In this document: in pieces, positions 1-8,328 of the stretch
How positions within the stretch are numbered: the first letter of the stretch is position 1
Layout of the letters: each line of letters starts with the position of its first letter
From: Gammaproteobacteria bacterium
GTDB lineage: Bacteria > Pseudomonadota > Gammaproteobacteria > UBA6429
DNA length: 8,328 nt
Reading direction: 5' to 3'
NCBI GenBank assembly: GCA_003232015.1
Contig: QIKU01000062.1
Span: 1 to 8,328 of the forward strand
Translations under genes and position numbers: made by a program
The notes under the pieces: generated by a model
Databases searched by the model: none
What the model saw: only the letters and a program-made list of their open reading frames with translations
What the model was told of the DNA's origin: nothing

Positions 1-1
1 A

Positions 2-160
2 CAAGATGTGATTACAGAGTTTGTGACTGAAACAAGCAGCAAACGCGGACAATACATTTTAGATAACTTTAGCGATACGCTGGGTGACTTCTGGTTAATC
101 AAACCTAAAGCACTGAGTCTGGAATCTTTACTTGAAGACTTACAACATGCAGCCGCATAA
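2..160 (+). CDS. gltB: Glutamate synthase (GOGAT) large subunit, C-terminal end only
   Basis: This is the 3' end of a gene entering from the left edge, open from base 2 and ending at TAA 158-160; 52 residues are visible. The tail contains [15 protein letters not shown], then [12 protein letters not shown]. This resembles the end of bacterial GltB, where a Thr-Gly/Ser-Ser-x-Arg stretch leads into an 'IL-Asn-hydrophobic' helix and a final 'F-x-x-x-x-P-K' strand. The large subunit carries glutaminase and synthase sites and takes electrons from the small subunit. The assignment rests on this short tail plus the complete gltD starting 21 bases downstream on the same strand, the usual gltBD operon layout. 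No catalytic motif is inside the window. Confidence 0.8.
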   Translation, partial: QDVITEFVTETSSKRGQYILDNFSDTLGDFWLIKPKALSLESLLEDLQHAAA

Positions 161-1588
<1,428 letters not shown>

Positions 1589-1594
1589 AAAAAA

Positions 1595-1638
1595 TTAACC
1601 ACAACGGACACAAAGGGGGAAGCGAAGCTATCCCCTTT
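1595..1638. repeat. Hairpin-forming element between gltD and hemE
   Basis: The gap after gltD carries TTAACCACAACGGACACAAAGG (in two parts, 1595-1605 and 1606-1616). It runs into an inverted repeat whose arms are AAAGGGGG (1612-1619) and TCCCCTTT (1631-1638). The arms pair over 8 positions, counting one G-T wobble. After an A/A mismatch the stem continues as AGC (1621-1623) with GCT (1627-1629), closed by a GAA triloop. The GCGAAGC core is known as an unusually stable mini-hairpin. The downstream sequence is TTTAATTGT, with no long T tract, so it is a poor standard terminator. The ACCACAA-GGACACAAAGG wording resembles short dispersed intergenic elements seen in many bacterial genomes. It may attenuate or process the transcript between gltD and hemE. 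Confidence 0.45.
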
Positions 1639-1673
1639 AATTGTCAGATAGATCTGAATAAGAAGAAAATACT

Positions 1674-2775
1674 ATGACAACACTTAAAAATGATCGTTTC
1701 CTAAAAGCCTTACTCGGCGAACCTGTCGACATGACCCCGGTGTGGATGATGCGCCAGGCCGGTCGTTATCTTCCTGAGTATCGTGCGACTCGAGCTAAAG
1801 CCGGTAACTTTTTAAAGTTATGTAAAACCCCTGAACTTGCAACCGAAGTCACCATTCAGCCGCTGGAACGTTTTGATCTGGATGCGGCTATTTTATTTTC
1901 TGATATCTTAACCATTCCCGATGCAATGGGCTTAGGTCTTTATTTTTCTGAAGGTGAAGGCCCGCGTTTTGAACGCCCCATTCAGAATGAAGCGGATATT
2001 AAGAACCTTATCGTTCCATCAATGGATAAAGACTTAGGTTATGTAATGGATGCCGTTAGCATGATCCACCGCGAACTCGATGGGCGTGTTCCTTTAATTG
2101 GTTTTTCAGGCAGTCCCTGGACATTAGCAACGTATATGGTTGAAGGCGGTAGCAGTAAAGATTTTTCAAAAGTAAAAGGCATGCTGTACGAAAACCCGAA
2201 AGCAATGCACATGTTATTAGATAAAGTAGCCGACTGTGTTGTTGATTATCTTAATGCGCAAATCAGTAATGGCGCACAAGCCGTGATGATATTTGACACC
2301 TGGGGCGGTGCGCTCACTACCCGCGACTATAAAGAATTTTCTCTACGTTATATGGAAAAACGACTATAAAGAATTTTCTCTACGTTATATGGAAAAAATT
2401 ATAAGTAGATTAACGCGCGAAAATGCAGGCCGAAAAGTACCTATTACCATTTTCAGTAAAGGCGGTTGCCAGTGGCTAGAAGCACAGGCGCAATCCGGTG
2501 CGGATTGCGTTGGTCTCGACTGGACTATTGATATTGGGCTTGCACGTAAGCGAATAGGCGATAAAGTGGCTCTGCAAGGTAATATGGACCCCTCTGTTTT
2601 ATATGCCACAGCTGACCGTATTCGTGAAGAAGTGGCTTTTATTCTTGATAGCTTTGGTAAAGGCAATGGCCATGTGTTTAACCTTGGGCATGGCATTCAC
2701 CAGCATGTGAACCCGGATAATGCAAAAGTATTGATTGATGCGGTGCATGAACTCAGTAAGCCTTATCATACTTAA
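1674..2775 (+). pseudogene. hemE: Uroporphyrinogen decarboxylase, frame broken by a 37-bp tandem duplication
   Basis: HemE decarboxylates the four acetate side chains of uroporphyrinogen III to give coproporphyrinogen III in cytoplasmic heme synthesis. From ATG 1674 the frame runs 231 residues and stops at 2369. The rest of the protein continues one frame over to TAA 2773-2775. The cause is a perfect 37-bp direct duplication (2324-2360 and 2361-2397). Removing one copy leaves 1065 bases, i.e. 354 residues, the E. coli HemE length. Active-site residues then fall at E. coli positions: RQAGR 27-31, D77 in [13 protein letters not shown]154 in LATYM, T209 in IFDTWGG, and H327 in NLGHGI. The truncated product lacks H327 and roughly the last third, so it should be inactive. 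The undamaged state of everything else points to a very recent mutation or an assembly error. A modest ribosome-binding site (AAGAAG) precedes the start. Confidence 0.95.
2324..2397 (+). repeat. Perfect 37-bp tandem duplication inside hemE
   Basis: The unit begins CGACTATAAAGAATTTTC and ends TATATGGAAAAA. It occurs at 2324-2360 and again, identical in every base, at 2361-2397. The bases flanking the pair (G 2323 and A 2398) do not extend the match, so the unit is exactly 37 bp. Because 37 is not a multiple of three, it shifts the hemE frame by one and creates the TAA at 2367-2369. The unit encodes [12 protein letters not shown]. Confidence 0.98.
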
Positions 2776-2783
2776 ATCGAATA

Positions 2784-3608
2784 ATGAAATACACCGGCCA
2801 CCTCCGTAAAATGACCACCGAGCACACATCACCTGTGCGTTATCAAATTCCCATCGATGATCAGCTTATCCCGATTTCTGATCTCATCGGTAAAAAAGTA
2901 ACCTTCAAATACCTGGGCGATATTCACTGCATTGCCTGTGGCAAAAAAACCAAAAAAAGTTTTAGTCAGGGCTATTGCTTCCCTTGTATGCGCTCGCTTG
3001 CTGAATGTGATGTTTGCATGATTAGTCCGGAAAAATGTCACTATGCCGAAGGCACTTGCCGCAACGAAACCTGGGGACAGGAACATTGTTTTATTGACCA
3101 TTACGTTTACCTTGCCAATTCATCCGGTTTAAAGGTAGGAATCACCCGTGAAACGAATGTACCTTATCGCTGGATGGATCAAGGTGCAGCAGCAGCATTG
3201 CCTATCTACAAAACAAAAAACCGTTTGCTTTGTGGTTTAGTCGAAGCCAGTTTTAAGAAACAGGTTAATGATAAAACTTCATGGCAACGAATGCTAAAGG
3301 GCAAGCCTGATGACATTGACCTTATTCAACGGCGTGATGAACTCTTTGTCACCTTTGAAAAAGACATTGCAGCGATTAAAAAAGTATACGGTGGTGATGC
3401 TGTCACCGAGTTAACCAGCCAACAGCCTCTTGAATTCCACTTTCCGGTTAAAAACTACCCTGAAAAAGTAAAATCACTCAATTTTGATAAAACGCCAGAA
3501 ATAACAGGCGTATTAAAGGGGATCAAGGCGCAATATCTGATCCTTGATAGCGGTGTGCTAAATATTCGCAAATTTGCCGGTTATCGTATTGAGTTTACTG
3601 CAAATTAA
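2784..3608 (+). CDS. DUF2797-family protein: cysteine-rich N-terminus plus GIY-YIG-like segment
   Basis: This is a 274-residue, probably cytoplasmic protein of unknown function; I see no signal peptide or membrane segment. It fits the DUF2797 family in its opening GHLRKM (5-10), cysteine-rich first third and ending LDSGVLNIRKFAGY (254-267). Nine cysteines lie at 49, 52, 65, 68, 75, 78, 85, 92 and 102, with three CxxC pairs, which suggests one or two zinc-binding ribbons. Next comes YVYLANSSGLKVGITR (107-122), then R129-W130 and E154. That pattern resembles the core of GIY-YIG nuclease domains (two tyrosine/strand elements, K-x-G-x-T, a catalytic Arg and a metal-binding Glu); this link is my inference. 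The ATG at 2784 is preferred over M10 (2811) because the family motif GHLRKM lies upstream of M10. The gene starts 8 bases after hemE, so the two are probably co-transcribed. No strong Shine-Dalgarno sequence is visible. Confidence 0.85.
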   Translation: MKYTGHLRKMTTEHTSPVRYQIPIDDQLIPISDLIGKKVTFKYLGDIHCIACGKKTKKSFSQGYCFPCMRSLAECDVCMISPEKCHYAEGTCRNETWGQEHCFIDHYVYLANSSGLKVGITRETNVPYRWMDQGAAAALPIYKTKNRLLCGLVEASFKKQVNDKTSWQRMLKGKPDDIDLIQRRDELFVTFEKDIAAIKKVYGGDAVTELTSQQPLEFHFPVKNYPEKVKSLNFDKTPEITGVLKGIKAQYLILDSGVLNIRKFAGYRIEFTAN

Positions 3609-3761
3609 TGCCATTGTTCCATTATAAAGTGGTTTAAAAGTCAACATAAAACTCACTACGTCCTTGTAGCTTGTTGATTATAAACTAGTATTACAAAGAC
3701 TACTTTACAAATACCACCAAATACTCAGACAGAGCAAACTTTAGACCATTAGTTGTATTAA

Positions 3762-6278
3762 ATGCAAATATTCTCCTTGAAAAGCTTTCGAACCCGCTAC
3801 CTGCTCGTCGCAGTGAGCACCATTATTTCGACTTTTATCTTTATCAGTTTTGTTGAACATTATATTAGCACTTCCAGCAAAGCCGGCCTCAATAACATAG
3901 AACAGCGACTTGCTATCACACAGTTAAAAACACGTTTGCATACACACAGCCAAACCTCGGTGCAATTGTTAAACCTTTATTTATTTAGCCCCACTCGGAA
4001 TTATCGGACTGAGTTTTTCAAGCAACTTGAAGCTTCACAAAAACTGACAGACTTGTTGCAAGAAAATCCATGGATACGCACACAGCATCTTGAGACAGAT
4101 ATAAAAAAATTAAATAAGCTACTGGTTCAATTAAAGGATAGGTCCAACAAGCTGATGAAAATACGCCTGGATGGCGAAAAGATGTACCCAGCAATGCGCC
4201 TTGCAAGTGGTGAGATGCTTAATACGACCAGCACTATTATTAGTCTGTTCAATACTGCACTATTTGAACTTGATATAGATGATAAATCACGGACTAAAAT
4301 CTATAGGGACATCATGGACTTACGTGATAAATGGCGGCGCACCGTTAATGCCTATCGCTTATACCTTGTTAATCGTCTTAGTTCATTAACTGAATCTCGG
4401 CTACCTGCTCAGTCAACCGATGTTAGAGTTTTTCATGCTGCATTTAAGGAAAAAATTACTGCTATTAAAAAAAGAGCTGATTTAGAGCACCTGGGTATTG
4501 AAACCGTGCATGCATTAACTCAAATTCCATCTCATATCAATGACTGGTTAAGTGCTTTTAATCAAGTGGATAATATTAATATGACAGGTGCATGGCGAGG
4601 CGATGTGCCAATTATACTCAATGATATTTACCCTCTCTTCGATCAGGTTTATTATATAATCAACACCATTGAAAATAAAATAAATGCAGCATCCATACTT
4701 GATATTAAAGAGCAGTACCAGGCGAGTTATGATATTTCACTGACACTTTGGGGAATTCAAATATTACTCATTATCCTGATTACTGGTGGCTATTTTATTA
4801 TTGACCATTCATTACTAAAACCATTATCAAAACTATCATCAATGTTACATAAAAATGTTAATATGAATATCGATATTTTTCTGCCCAACACCCAAACCAA
4901 GGAAATAGCAGACTTTGTAAAAGCTTACCAGCATATGCAAAATCAAATTCACTTACGGCAGGAAAAGCTTGAGCACATTGCGATGCATGATGAGCTCACT
5001 AATTTGCCTAACCGTTCATTACTCATAGACAGAATGACACTCGCAATATCAAATGCGCAAAGATTTAAAAATAACTTTGCAGTAATTATACTGGATCTTG
5101 ACCGATTCAAGGAAGTCAACGATACCCTGGGGCATCTGGTCGGCGATAATATCCTTCAGCAGGTTGCGCAACGACTATCTAAATTATTACGCGACACTGA
5201 TACGGTTGCACGTATGGGTGGCGATGAATTTGCGATCCTGCTAAGTAATGTTGATGAGCAAACAATAACCGACATTGCCAATAAAATATCGAATGCTATT
5301 GAGGAAGTTTATAATGTACAGGAGCATAGTCTTTATTTAGGAGCAAGCCTTGGTATTTCTGTTTATCCGCAACACGGGCTAACAACCGAAGTATTACTTA
5401 AACATGCCGACGTTGCCATGTATATGGCCAAAAGATCCGACATTAATTATGTCATCTATAAACCTGAAAATGATGAACATAATATTAAACAGCTATCTCT
5501 ATTATCGGATCTACGACAGGCTATTGACCTGAAACAACTGCATCTTGTGTATCAACCTATTTATACAACTTTAACAAACAATATTATTGGTTACGAGGCA
5601 CTTATCCGCTGGCAGCACCCCCAGTATGGCCTGATCATGCCTGACAATTTTATTCAACTTGCAGAACAAACCGGACTGATAAAAAAAATCACTCTGTGGG
5701 TTATCGATACGGCTTTGAAGAATTTTTCCTCTTGGCCCATCAAACATGATGAAACCTATATCTCCATTAATGTCACTGCATGGGATTTACAGAATCAATT
5801 ATTTTTTTCTCATATAAAGAAATCACTTAAAACCTTTAATGTAAAACCTGAGTCTCTTATGCTTGAACTGTCTGAACGTTCGATGATGACAGATAGTACT
5901 CGTATAGAAATATCTTTAAATAACCTGAAGATTTTAGGTATACGAATATCCATTGATGATTTTGGTACCGGTTTCTCTTCATTATCAATACTCAAGCAAC
6001 TGCCAGTCTCTATTTTAAAAATAGACAAGTCTTTCGTTCAAAAAATGTCTACGATAAAAAACGATACATTGATTGTTCATTCGATTATTGATCTTGCGCA
6101 TAATCTTGAACTTAAAGTGATAGCCGAAGGTGTTGAGGATACCAAGAGCCGAAACCTGCTTAAAAAGTTTAACTGTGATTATTGCCAGGGGTATTTATTT
6201 AGCACACCACTGAATGAAGAACAGCTCTTGTCTTTGCTCGAAGTTATTAACTCAACAGGGAATACACACACTCTGTAA
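3762..6278 (+). CDS. Membrane-bound GGDEF-EAL cyclic-di-GMP signalling protein
   Basis: This 838-residue protein is predicted to make and/or break cyclic-di-GMP at the inner membrane. A first membrane helix (about 13-31) and a second (about 328-347) enclose some 290 residues of mostly helical, probably periplasmic sensor sequence that matches no domain I recognise. A degenerate HAMP-like linker follows (about 348-400; LKPLSKL and KEIADFVKAYQHM). The GGDEF domain (about 402-568) has D445, the intact signature GGDEF at 486-490, and an inhibitory I-site RDTD (477-480) exactly five residues before it. The EAL domain (about 578-830) keeps E612 of EAL, N670, E702, E705, D732-D733 of DDFG, K753, E789, E792 and Q809, with the spacing expected of active phosphodiesterases. 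Both activities are therefore plausible. ATG 3762 gives a sensible membrane start, though no good ribosome-binding site precedes it. It probably has its own promoter in the 153-base gap, and converges with the minus-strand unit. The output pathway is not shown. Confidence 0.93.
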   Translation: MQIFSLKSFRTRYLLVAVSTIISTFIFISFVEHYISTSSKAGLNNIEQRLAITQLKTRLHTHSQTSVQLLNLYLFSPTRNYRTEFFKQLEASQKLTDLLQENPWIRTQHLETDIKKLNKLLVQLKDRSNKLMKIRLDGEKMYPAMRLASGEMLNTTSTIISLFNTALFELDIDDKSRTKIYRDIMDLRDKWRRTVNAYRLYLVNRLSSLTESRLPAQSTDVRVFHAAFKEKITAIKKRADLEHLGIETVHALTQIPSHINDWLSAFNQVDNINMTGAWRGDVPIILNDIYPLFDQVYYIINTIENKINAASILDIKEQYQASYDISLTLWGIQILLIILITGGYFIIDHSLLKPLSKLSSMLHKNVNMNIDIFLPNTQTKEIADFVKAYQHMQNQIHLRQEKLEHIAMHDELTNLPNRSLLIDRMTLAISNAQRFKNNFAVIILDLDRFKEVNDTLGHLVGDNILQQVAQRLSKLLRDTDTVARMGGDEFAILLSNVDEQTITDIANKISNAIEEVYNVQEHSLYLGASLGISVYPQHGLTTEVLLKHADVAMYMAKRSDINYVIYKPENDEHNIKQLSLLSDLRQAIDLKQLHLVYQPIYTTLTNNIIGYEALIRWQHPQYGLIMPDNFIQLAEQTGLIKKITLWVIDTALKNFSSWPIKHDETYISINVTAWDLQNQLFFSHIKKSLKTFNVKPESLMLELSERSMMTDSTRIEISLNNLKILGIRISIDDFGTGFSSLSILKQLPVSILKIDKSFVQKMSTIKNDTLIVHSIIDLAHNLELKVIAEGVEDTKSRNLLKKFNCDYCQGYLFSTPLNEEQLLSLLEVINSTGNTHTL

Positions 6279-6292
6279 AAAATAAATAGATA

Positions 6293-6305
6293 TTCCTTAC
6301 AGGAA
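6293..6305 (-). terminator. Weak hairpin between convergent genes, possible terminator for the minus-strand unit
   Basis: In the 28-base gap between the two convergent stop codons, TTCCT (6293-6297) can pair with AGGAA (6301-6305) around a 3-base loop. Read on the minus strand, the hairpin is followed by TATCTATTTATTTTTT, a T-rich run as in an intrinsic terminator. The stem is only 5 bp and AT-rich, so strength is doubtful. On the plus strand no T tract follows it. Confidence 0.3.
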
Positions 6306-6306
6306 A

Positions 6307-7509
6307 CTAAAAATAATAGCTGAGCTCCAACTGTATATAATCATCCTTTAAATAGGCATACAATATATCATTAACCGGTATGCTAATGTACTGGCGTGCC
6401 TCAATAACTATCTTGAAGTTTTCACTCAAGCGCCGGCTTGCCTCAATAAAGTAAAGCGTACTATCGAGTTCCATATCTTTAATAATGCCAACCAGAGCTT
6501 CACTACTTTGTTCATCATTTAAATTAAAACGCATCCCGAACATAACATCATTCTGAAACGGGCTTGCTATGGTTACTCCACGATCGTCATAGAGATATTC
6601 AATAACCAGGCCAATATCAGTAGCCTCCCCTATCACAGAATAAAAAGTATATTCGAGTCCTCCTGTTAGTGCTGTAAAATTTGGGGCGCCTGAACCACCA
6701 ATTCCATCAAGGTGAATAGCTTCCAGTTTCCATAGCCAGTTATTAAACGTTGCCTGAACATCAAGGCCAATCTGTTCAATTAAATCATAATAAGGATTAA
6801 AAACTGTTTCACCTGAAGAATTTATTCCAACAACAAATCGAGGCGTTCGGCTCGTGCCATTGAAATAGCTTAAACCAATATCCCATTCGTCAATACTGTG
6901 CGCCCAGCGCAATGCATAGTCGATGTTCTTTTCTTTATCGGCTGATTCATAGAAAGTTGTTGTTGTGTCAACGTAAGGCTGGCTCCGTAAACGACCTTTT
7001 TTTCCCACAAAGGTTCTTTCACGAAAATAAGGCAATATAAAAGCATCAAAGGTTCCTATGTCTGTTATATAGGAAAGGTTCAGCATTGGCTGTCCAAGCT
7101 TGTCTTCTCCATCCGGGTTTTCAACCGTATCGGTCTGATTGATAATATCGACCAGATGTTGAGCTTCCGTTACCCCCCAAAAAACCTTGCGGATACCTAC
7201 TCGCCACTCCAGGTCATCCTGTACTTTTACCCAGGTCAGTTCACGTATATCAGCATGGCTACGCTGGTTGTCAGTTTGATCCAGACGCACAAAAGGAACA
7301 AAGGTAAAACTATCCTTACCTGTTTCAGACTCATAATAAAACTCTGGTTGAAAAAAAACTGAACTGCTATTACCTTTCTGCCCTGAATAAGCTGCCGTTT
7401 CAGTAAAGATACGTGACTCTATCCCGAGCTGTCCTGACCACTCAGCAGCATAAATGAACTGAACAGTGATCAGGTAGAAAAAAAGTACAAATTTAAGTCT
7501 ATTAAACAT
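6307..7509 (-). CDS. Secreted outer-membrane beta-barrel protein, family not recognised
   Basis: This 400-residue protein begins with a typical signal peptide: MFNRLK, a hydrophobic stretch at about 7-20, and likely cleavage at A21 or A22 before EWSGQLG. The rest is rich in alternating hydrophobic and polar residues with many aromatics. It ends in LELSYYF, the C-terminal aromatic-phenylalanine strand recognised by the Bam machinery, so an outer-membrane barrel is likely. Residues 104-127 (VGIRKVFWG, then VDIINQTD) resemble the 'VG-x-x-x-v-x-WG ... DvvNPqD' motif shared by DUF1302-like and other porin-like barrels, but I cannot place it in a named family. Its start lies 14 bases after the stop of the LolA-like gene on the same strand, so the two form one unit and probably act together at the envelope. 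No strong Shine-Dalgarno sequence precedes the ATG. Substrate is unknown. Confidence 0.8.
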   Translation of the reverse strand: MFNRLKFVLFFYLITVQFIYAAEWSGQLGIESRIFTETAAYSGQKGNSSSVFFQPEFYYESETGKDSFTFVPFVRLDQTDNQRSHADIRELTWVKVQDDLEWRVGIRKVFWGVTEAQHLVDIINQTDTVENPDGEDKLGQPMLNLSYITDIGTFDAFILPYFRERTFVGKKGRLRSQPYVDTTTTFYESADKEKNIDYALRWAHSIDEWDIGLSYFNGTSRTPRFVVGINSSGETVFNPYYDLIEQIGLDVQATFNNWLWKLEAIHLDGIGGSGAPNFTALTGGLEYTFYSVIGEATDIGLVIEYLYDDRGVTIASPFQNDVMFGMRFNLNDEQSSEALVGIIKDMELDSTLYFIEASRRLSENFKIVIEARQYISIPVNDILYAYLKDDYIQLELSYYF

Positions 7510-7523
7510 ACCAGAACTGAATA

Positions 7524-8302
7524 TTATCGGGCACGCTTTAATGCGTTACGATTAAAGTCCCTATCTTTTAAACCCGTCCTGAATTTATACTCCAGAAATT
7601 CAAGGCTGGTACTTTTACCTGTAATATGATTTTGCATATCCATACGGCCTGCACGCCAGTATTTATTCAGATACTGATTGTACTCACTGTAAAGCAGTGT
7701 TTTTAACAAGCTATTCTTGCGATCATAAAATTCTGTTTTTAATGGCTGGTAGCGTTGTTTATCAATCCAGTTAATTAGACGCGTATAACCCGATTTCTTG
7801 TACTGCGGTATTGCCTCTACAACAAACGTATCACGGCCATTAATCTTTTCATCCCGTAGGTACTTATACTTATATTTTTCGACCTCCTGAGACGAAATAT
7901 CTTCATAGGAAAATTCGCTCCCCAAAAAAGGGCCTGATTTATTTGATGATGAAATCCGTTTAACTCGCTTTAATGCTGGCAAGTATATCCATTGTTCATC
8001 CGGCCTGAGTGCATGTGTAAAGCTTAAGAAGGCTGTACCTTTAATATCTTTTGGTGAATCAAACACAATTAAGGTTTTATCGCCATCACCGTCTACTTCC
8101 AGTGTTTTATTTCTGTTCTCACGTCGTGACTCCTGTCCAAAGCGATTTTTTAGTATCATCACTAACTTTGCCTGCTGATCACCCCAGCCAGTATCACGTT
8201 TATCGGCTTCAACAGCAATCGCCAATCCCTTTTCTTCAGCTGTTTCTGCCATGATATTGAACTCACAACAAACAAACCTAGAATAATTAAATATGTTTTC
8301 AT
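7524..8302 (-). CDS. LolA-like outer-membrane lipoprotein-sorting family protein, apparent frameshift in the signal peptide
   Basis: The mature part matches the LolA-like 'outer membrane lipoprotein-sorting protein' family: ETAEEKGLAIAVEADKRDTGWGD near the start (in the 8160-8245 region), then PDEQWIYLPALKRVKRI, SSNKSGPFLGSEFSYEDIS and EVEKYKYKYLRDE. Such periplasmic proteins are thought to handle lipids or lipoproteins, often beside RND/MMPL exporters. The continuous frame reaches back to an ATG at 8321, but that would give the charged leader MEKEKENENIFNYSRF, with no signal peptide and no ribosome-binding site. In another frame, ATG 8302-8300 follows AAGGA by 8 bases and encodes MKTYLIILGLFVVSSISW, a textbook signal peptide. 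One added G at GG 8250-8249 would join it to A-ETAEEKG, giving a 259-residue precursor cleaved after S-W-A. I therefore place the start at 8302 with a one-base frameshift. As written, only a leaderless form (from ATG 8252 or 8321) can be made. Confidence 0.8.
8250..8302 (-). other. Signal-peptide coding segment in the shifted frame
   Basis: Read on the minus strand from ATG 8302, this segment encodes MKTYLIILGLFVVSSIS followed by Trp: a short basic start, a hydrophobic core and a polar end. It is out of frame with the mature LolA-like protein, and the frame then runs to a stop shortly afterwards. It is the best evidence that the downstream gene is frameshifted rather than leaderless by design. 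Confidence 0.7.
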
Positions 8303-8310
8303 TTTCTTTT

Positions 8311-8315
8311 TCCTT
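8311..8315 (-). promoter_or_regulatory. Shine-Dalgarno sequence deciding the LolA-like start
   Basis: On the minus strand AAGGA (8315 to 8311) lies 8 bases before ATG 8302, an ideal spacing. It is inside the apparent coding sequence that would result from a start at 8321, which itself has only AAGTTCG upstream. This favours translation starting at 8302. Confidence 0.6.
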
Positions 8316-8328
8316 TTCCATCGAACTT

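Noticed and set aside
2350..2370. Programmed frameshifting at the A-run (GGAAAAAC) to rescue hemE
   Set aside because: Rescue would need a +1 or -2 shift at a site with no standard slippery pattern, and would leave about 12 extra duplicated residues in a conserved enzyme. Loss of one repeat copy is a simpler explanation.
2385..2696. Minus-strand open frame opposite hemE
   Set aside because: It is an antisense shadow of conserved hemE coding sequence, with low-complexity composition and no family resemblance.
3664..3691. Possible promoter (TTGTAG, 16 bases, TAGTAT) before the GGDEF-EAL gene
   Set aside because: Only the TTG and four of six -10 bases fit consensus, and several equally weak alternatives (for example TATAAA at 3679) exist in this AT-rich gap.
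3609..3761. Search of the 153-base gap for a terminator, small RNA or small gene
   Set aside because: Only short inverted repeats were found (such as CTAC/GTAG around 3657-3669), with no stable stem plus T tract and no convincing small reading frame.
8303..8321. ATG 8321 as the true start of the LolA-like protein
   Set aside because: It gives a charged leader with no signal peptide, has no ribosome-binding site, and overlaps the good Shine-Dalgarno sequence for ATG 8302.

Overview
The window looks like chromosomal DNA from a moderately AT-rich gammaproteobacterium. The gene order end-of-gltB, gltD, hemE matches that of pseudomonads and relatives, the proteins are of proteobacterial type, and the outer-membrane genes on the minus strand show a Gram-negative envelope. 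The genus cannot be fixed from sequence alone. No tRNA, rRNA, CRISPR array, insertion sequence or phage gene was seen, and no gene-free stretch exceeds about 155 bases.

Left part, plus strand (1-3608): the last codons of the glutamate synthase large subunit (gltB), a complete small subunit (gltD), uroporphyrinogen decarboxylase (hemE), and a cysteine-rich DUF2797-family protein that starts 8 bases after hemE. GltB and GltD together form NADPH-dependent GOGAT, which makes glutamate from glutamine and 2-oxoglutarate. HemE catalyses a step of heme synthesis. hemE is broken as written: a perfect 37-bp tandem duplication (2324-2397) shifts the frame and truncates the protein after residue 229. Deleting one copy restores a 354-residue protein with every expected active-site residue in its E. 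coli position. A hairpin-forming, possibly repetitive element lies between gltD and hemE.

Middle (3762-6278, plus strand): a membrane-anchored GGDEF-EAL protein with a large, probably periplasmic, helical sensor region. Both cyclic-di-GMP catalytic domains and the inhibitory I-site look intact.

Right part, minus strand (6307-8302, convergent with the GGDEF-EAL gene): a two-gene unit read right to left. It encodes a LolA-like outer-membrane lipoprotein-sorting family protein and then a secreted outer-membrane beta-barrel protein of unrecognised family. The LolA-like gene also appears frameshifted. A good Shine-Dalgarno sequence and a complete signal peptide lie in a different frame from the mature protein, and one extra G near 8249-8250 would join them. 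In known genomes this family often lies beside an RND/MMPL exporter gene; if one is present here it is beyond the right edge.

No clearly new biological system was identified. The strongest observations are the two frame disruptions in otherwise well-conserved genes. They may be real mutations or sequence/assembly errors, and this should be settled before any biological reading.
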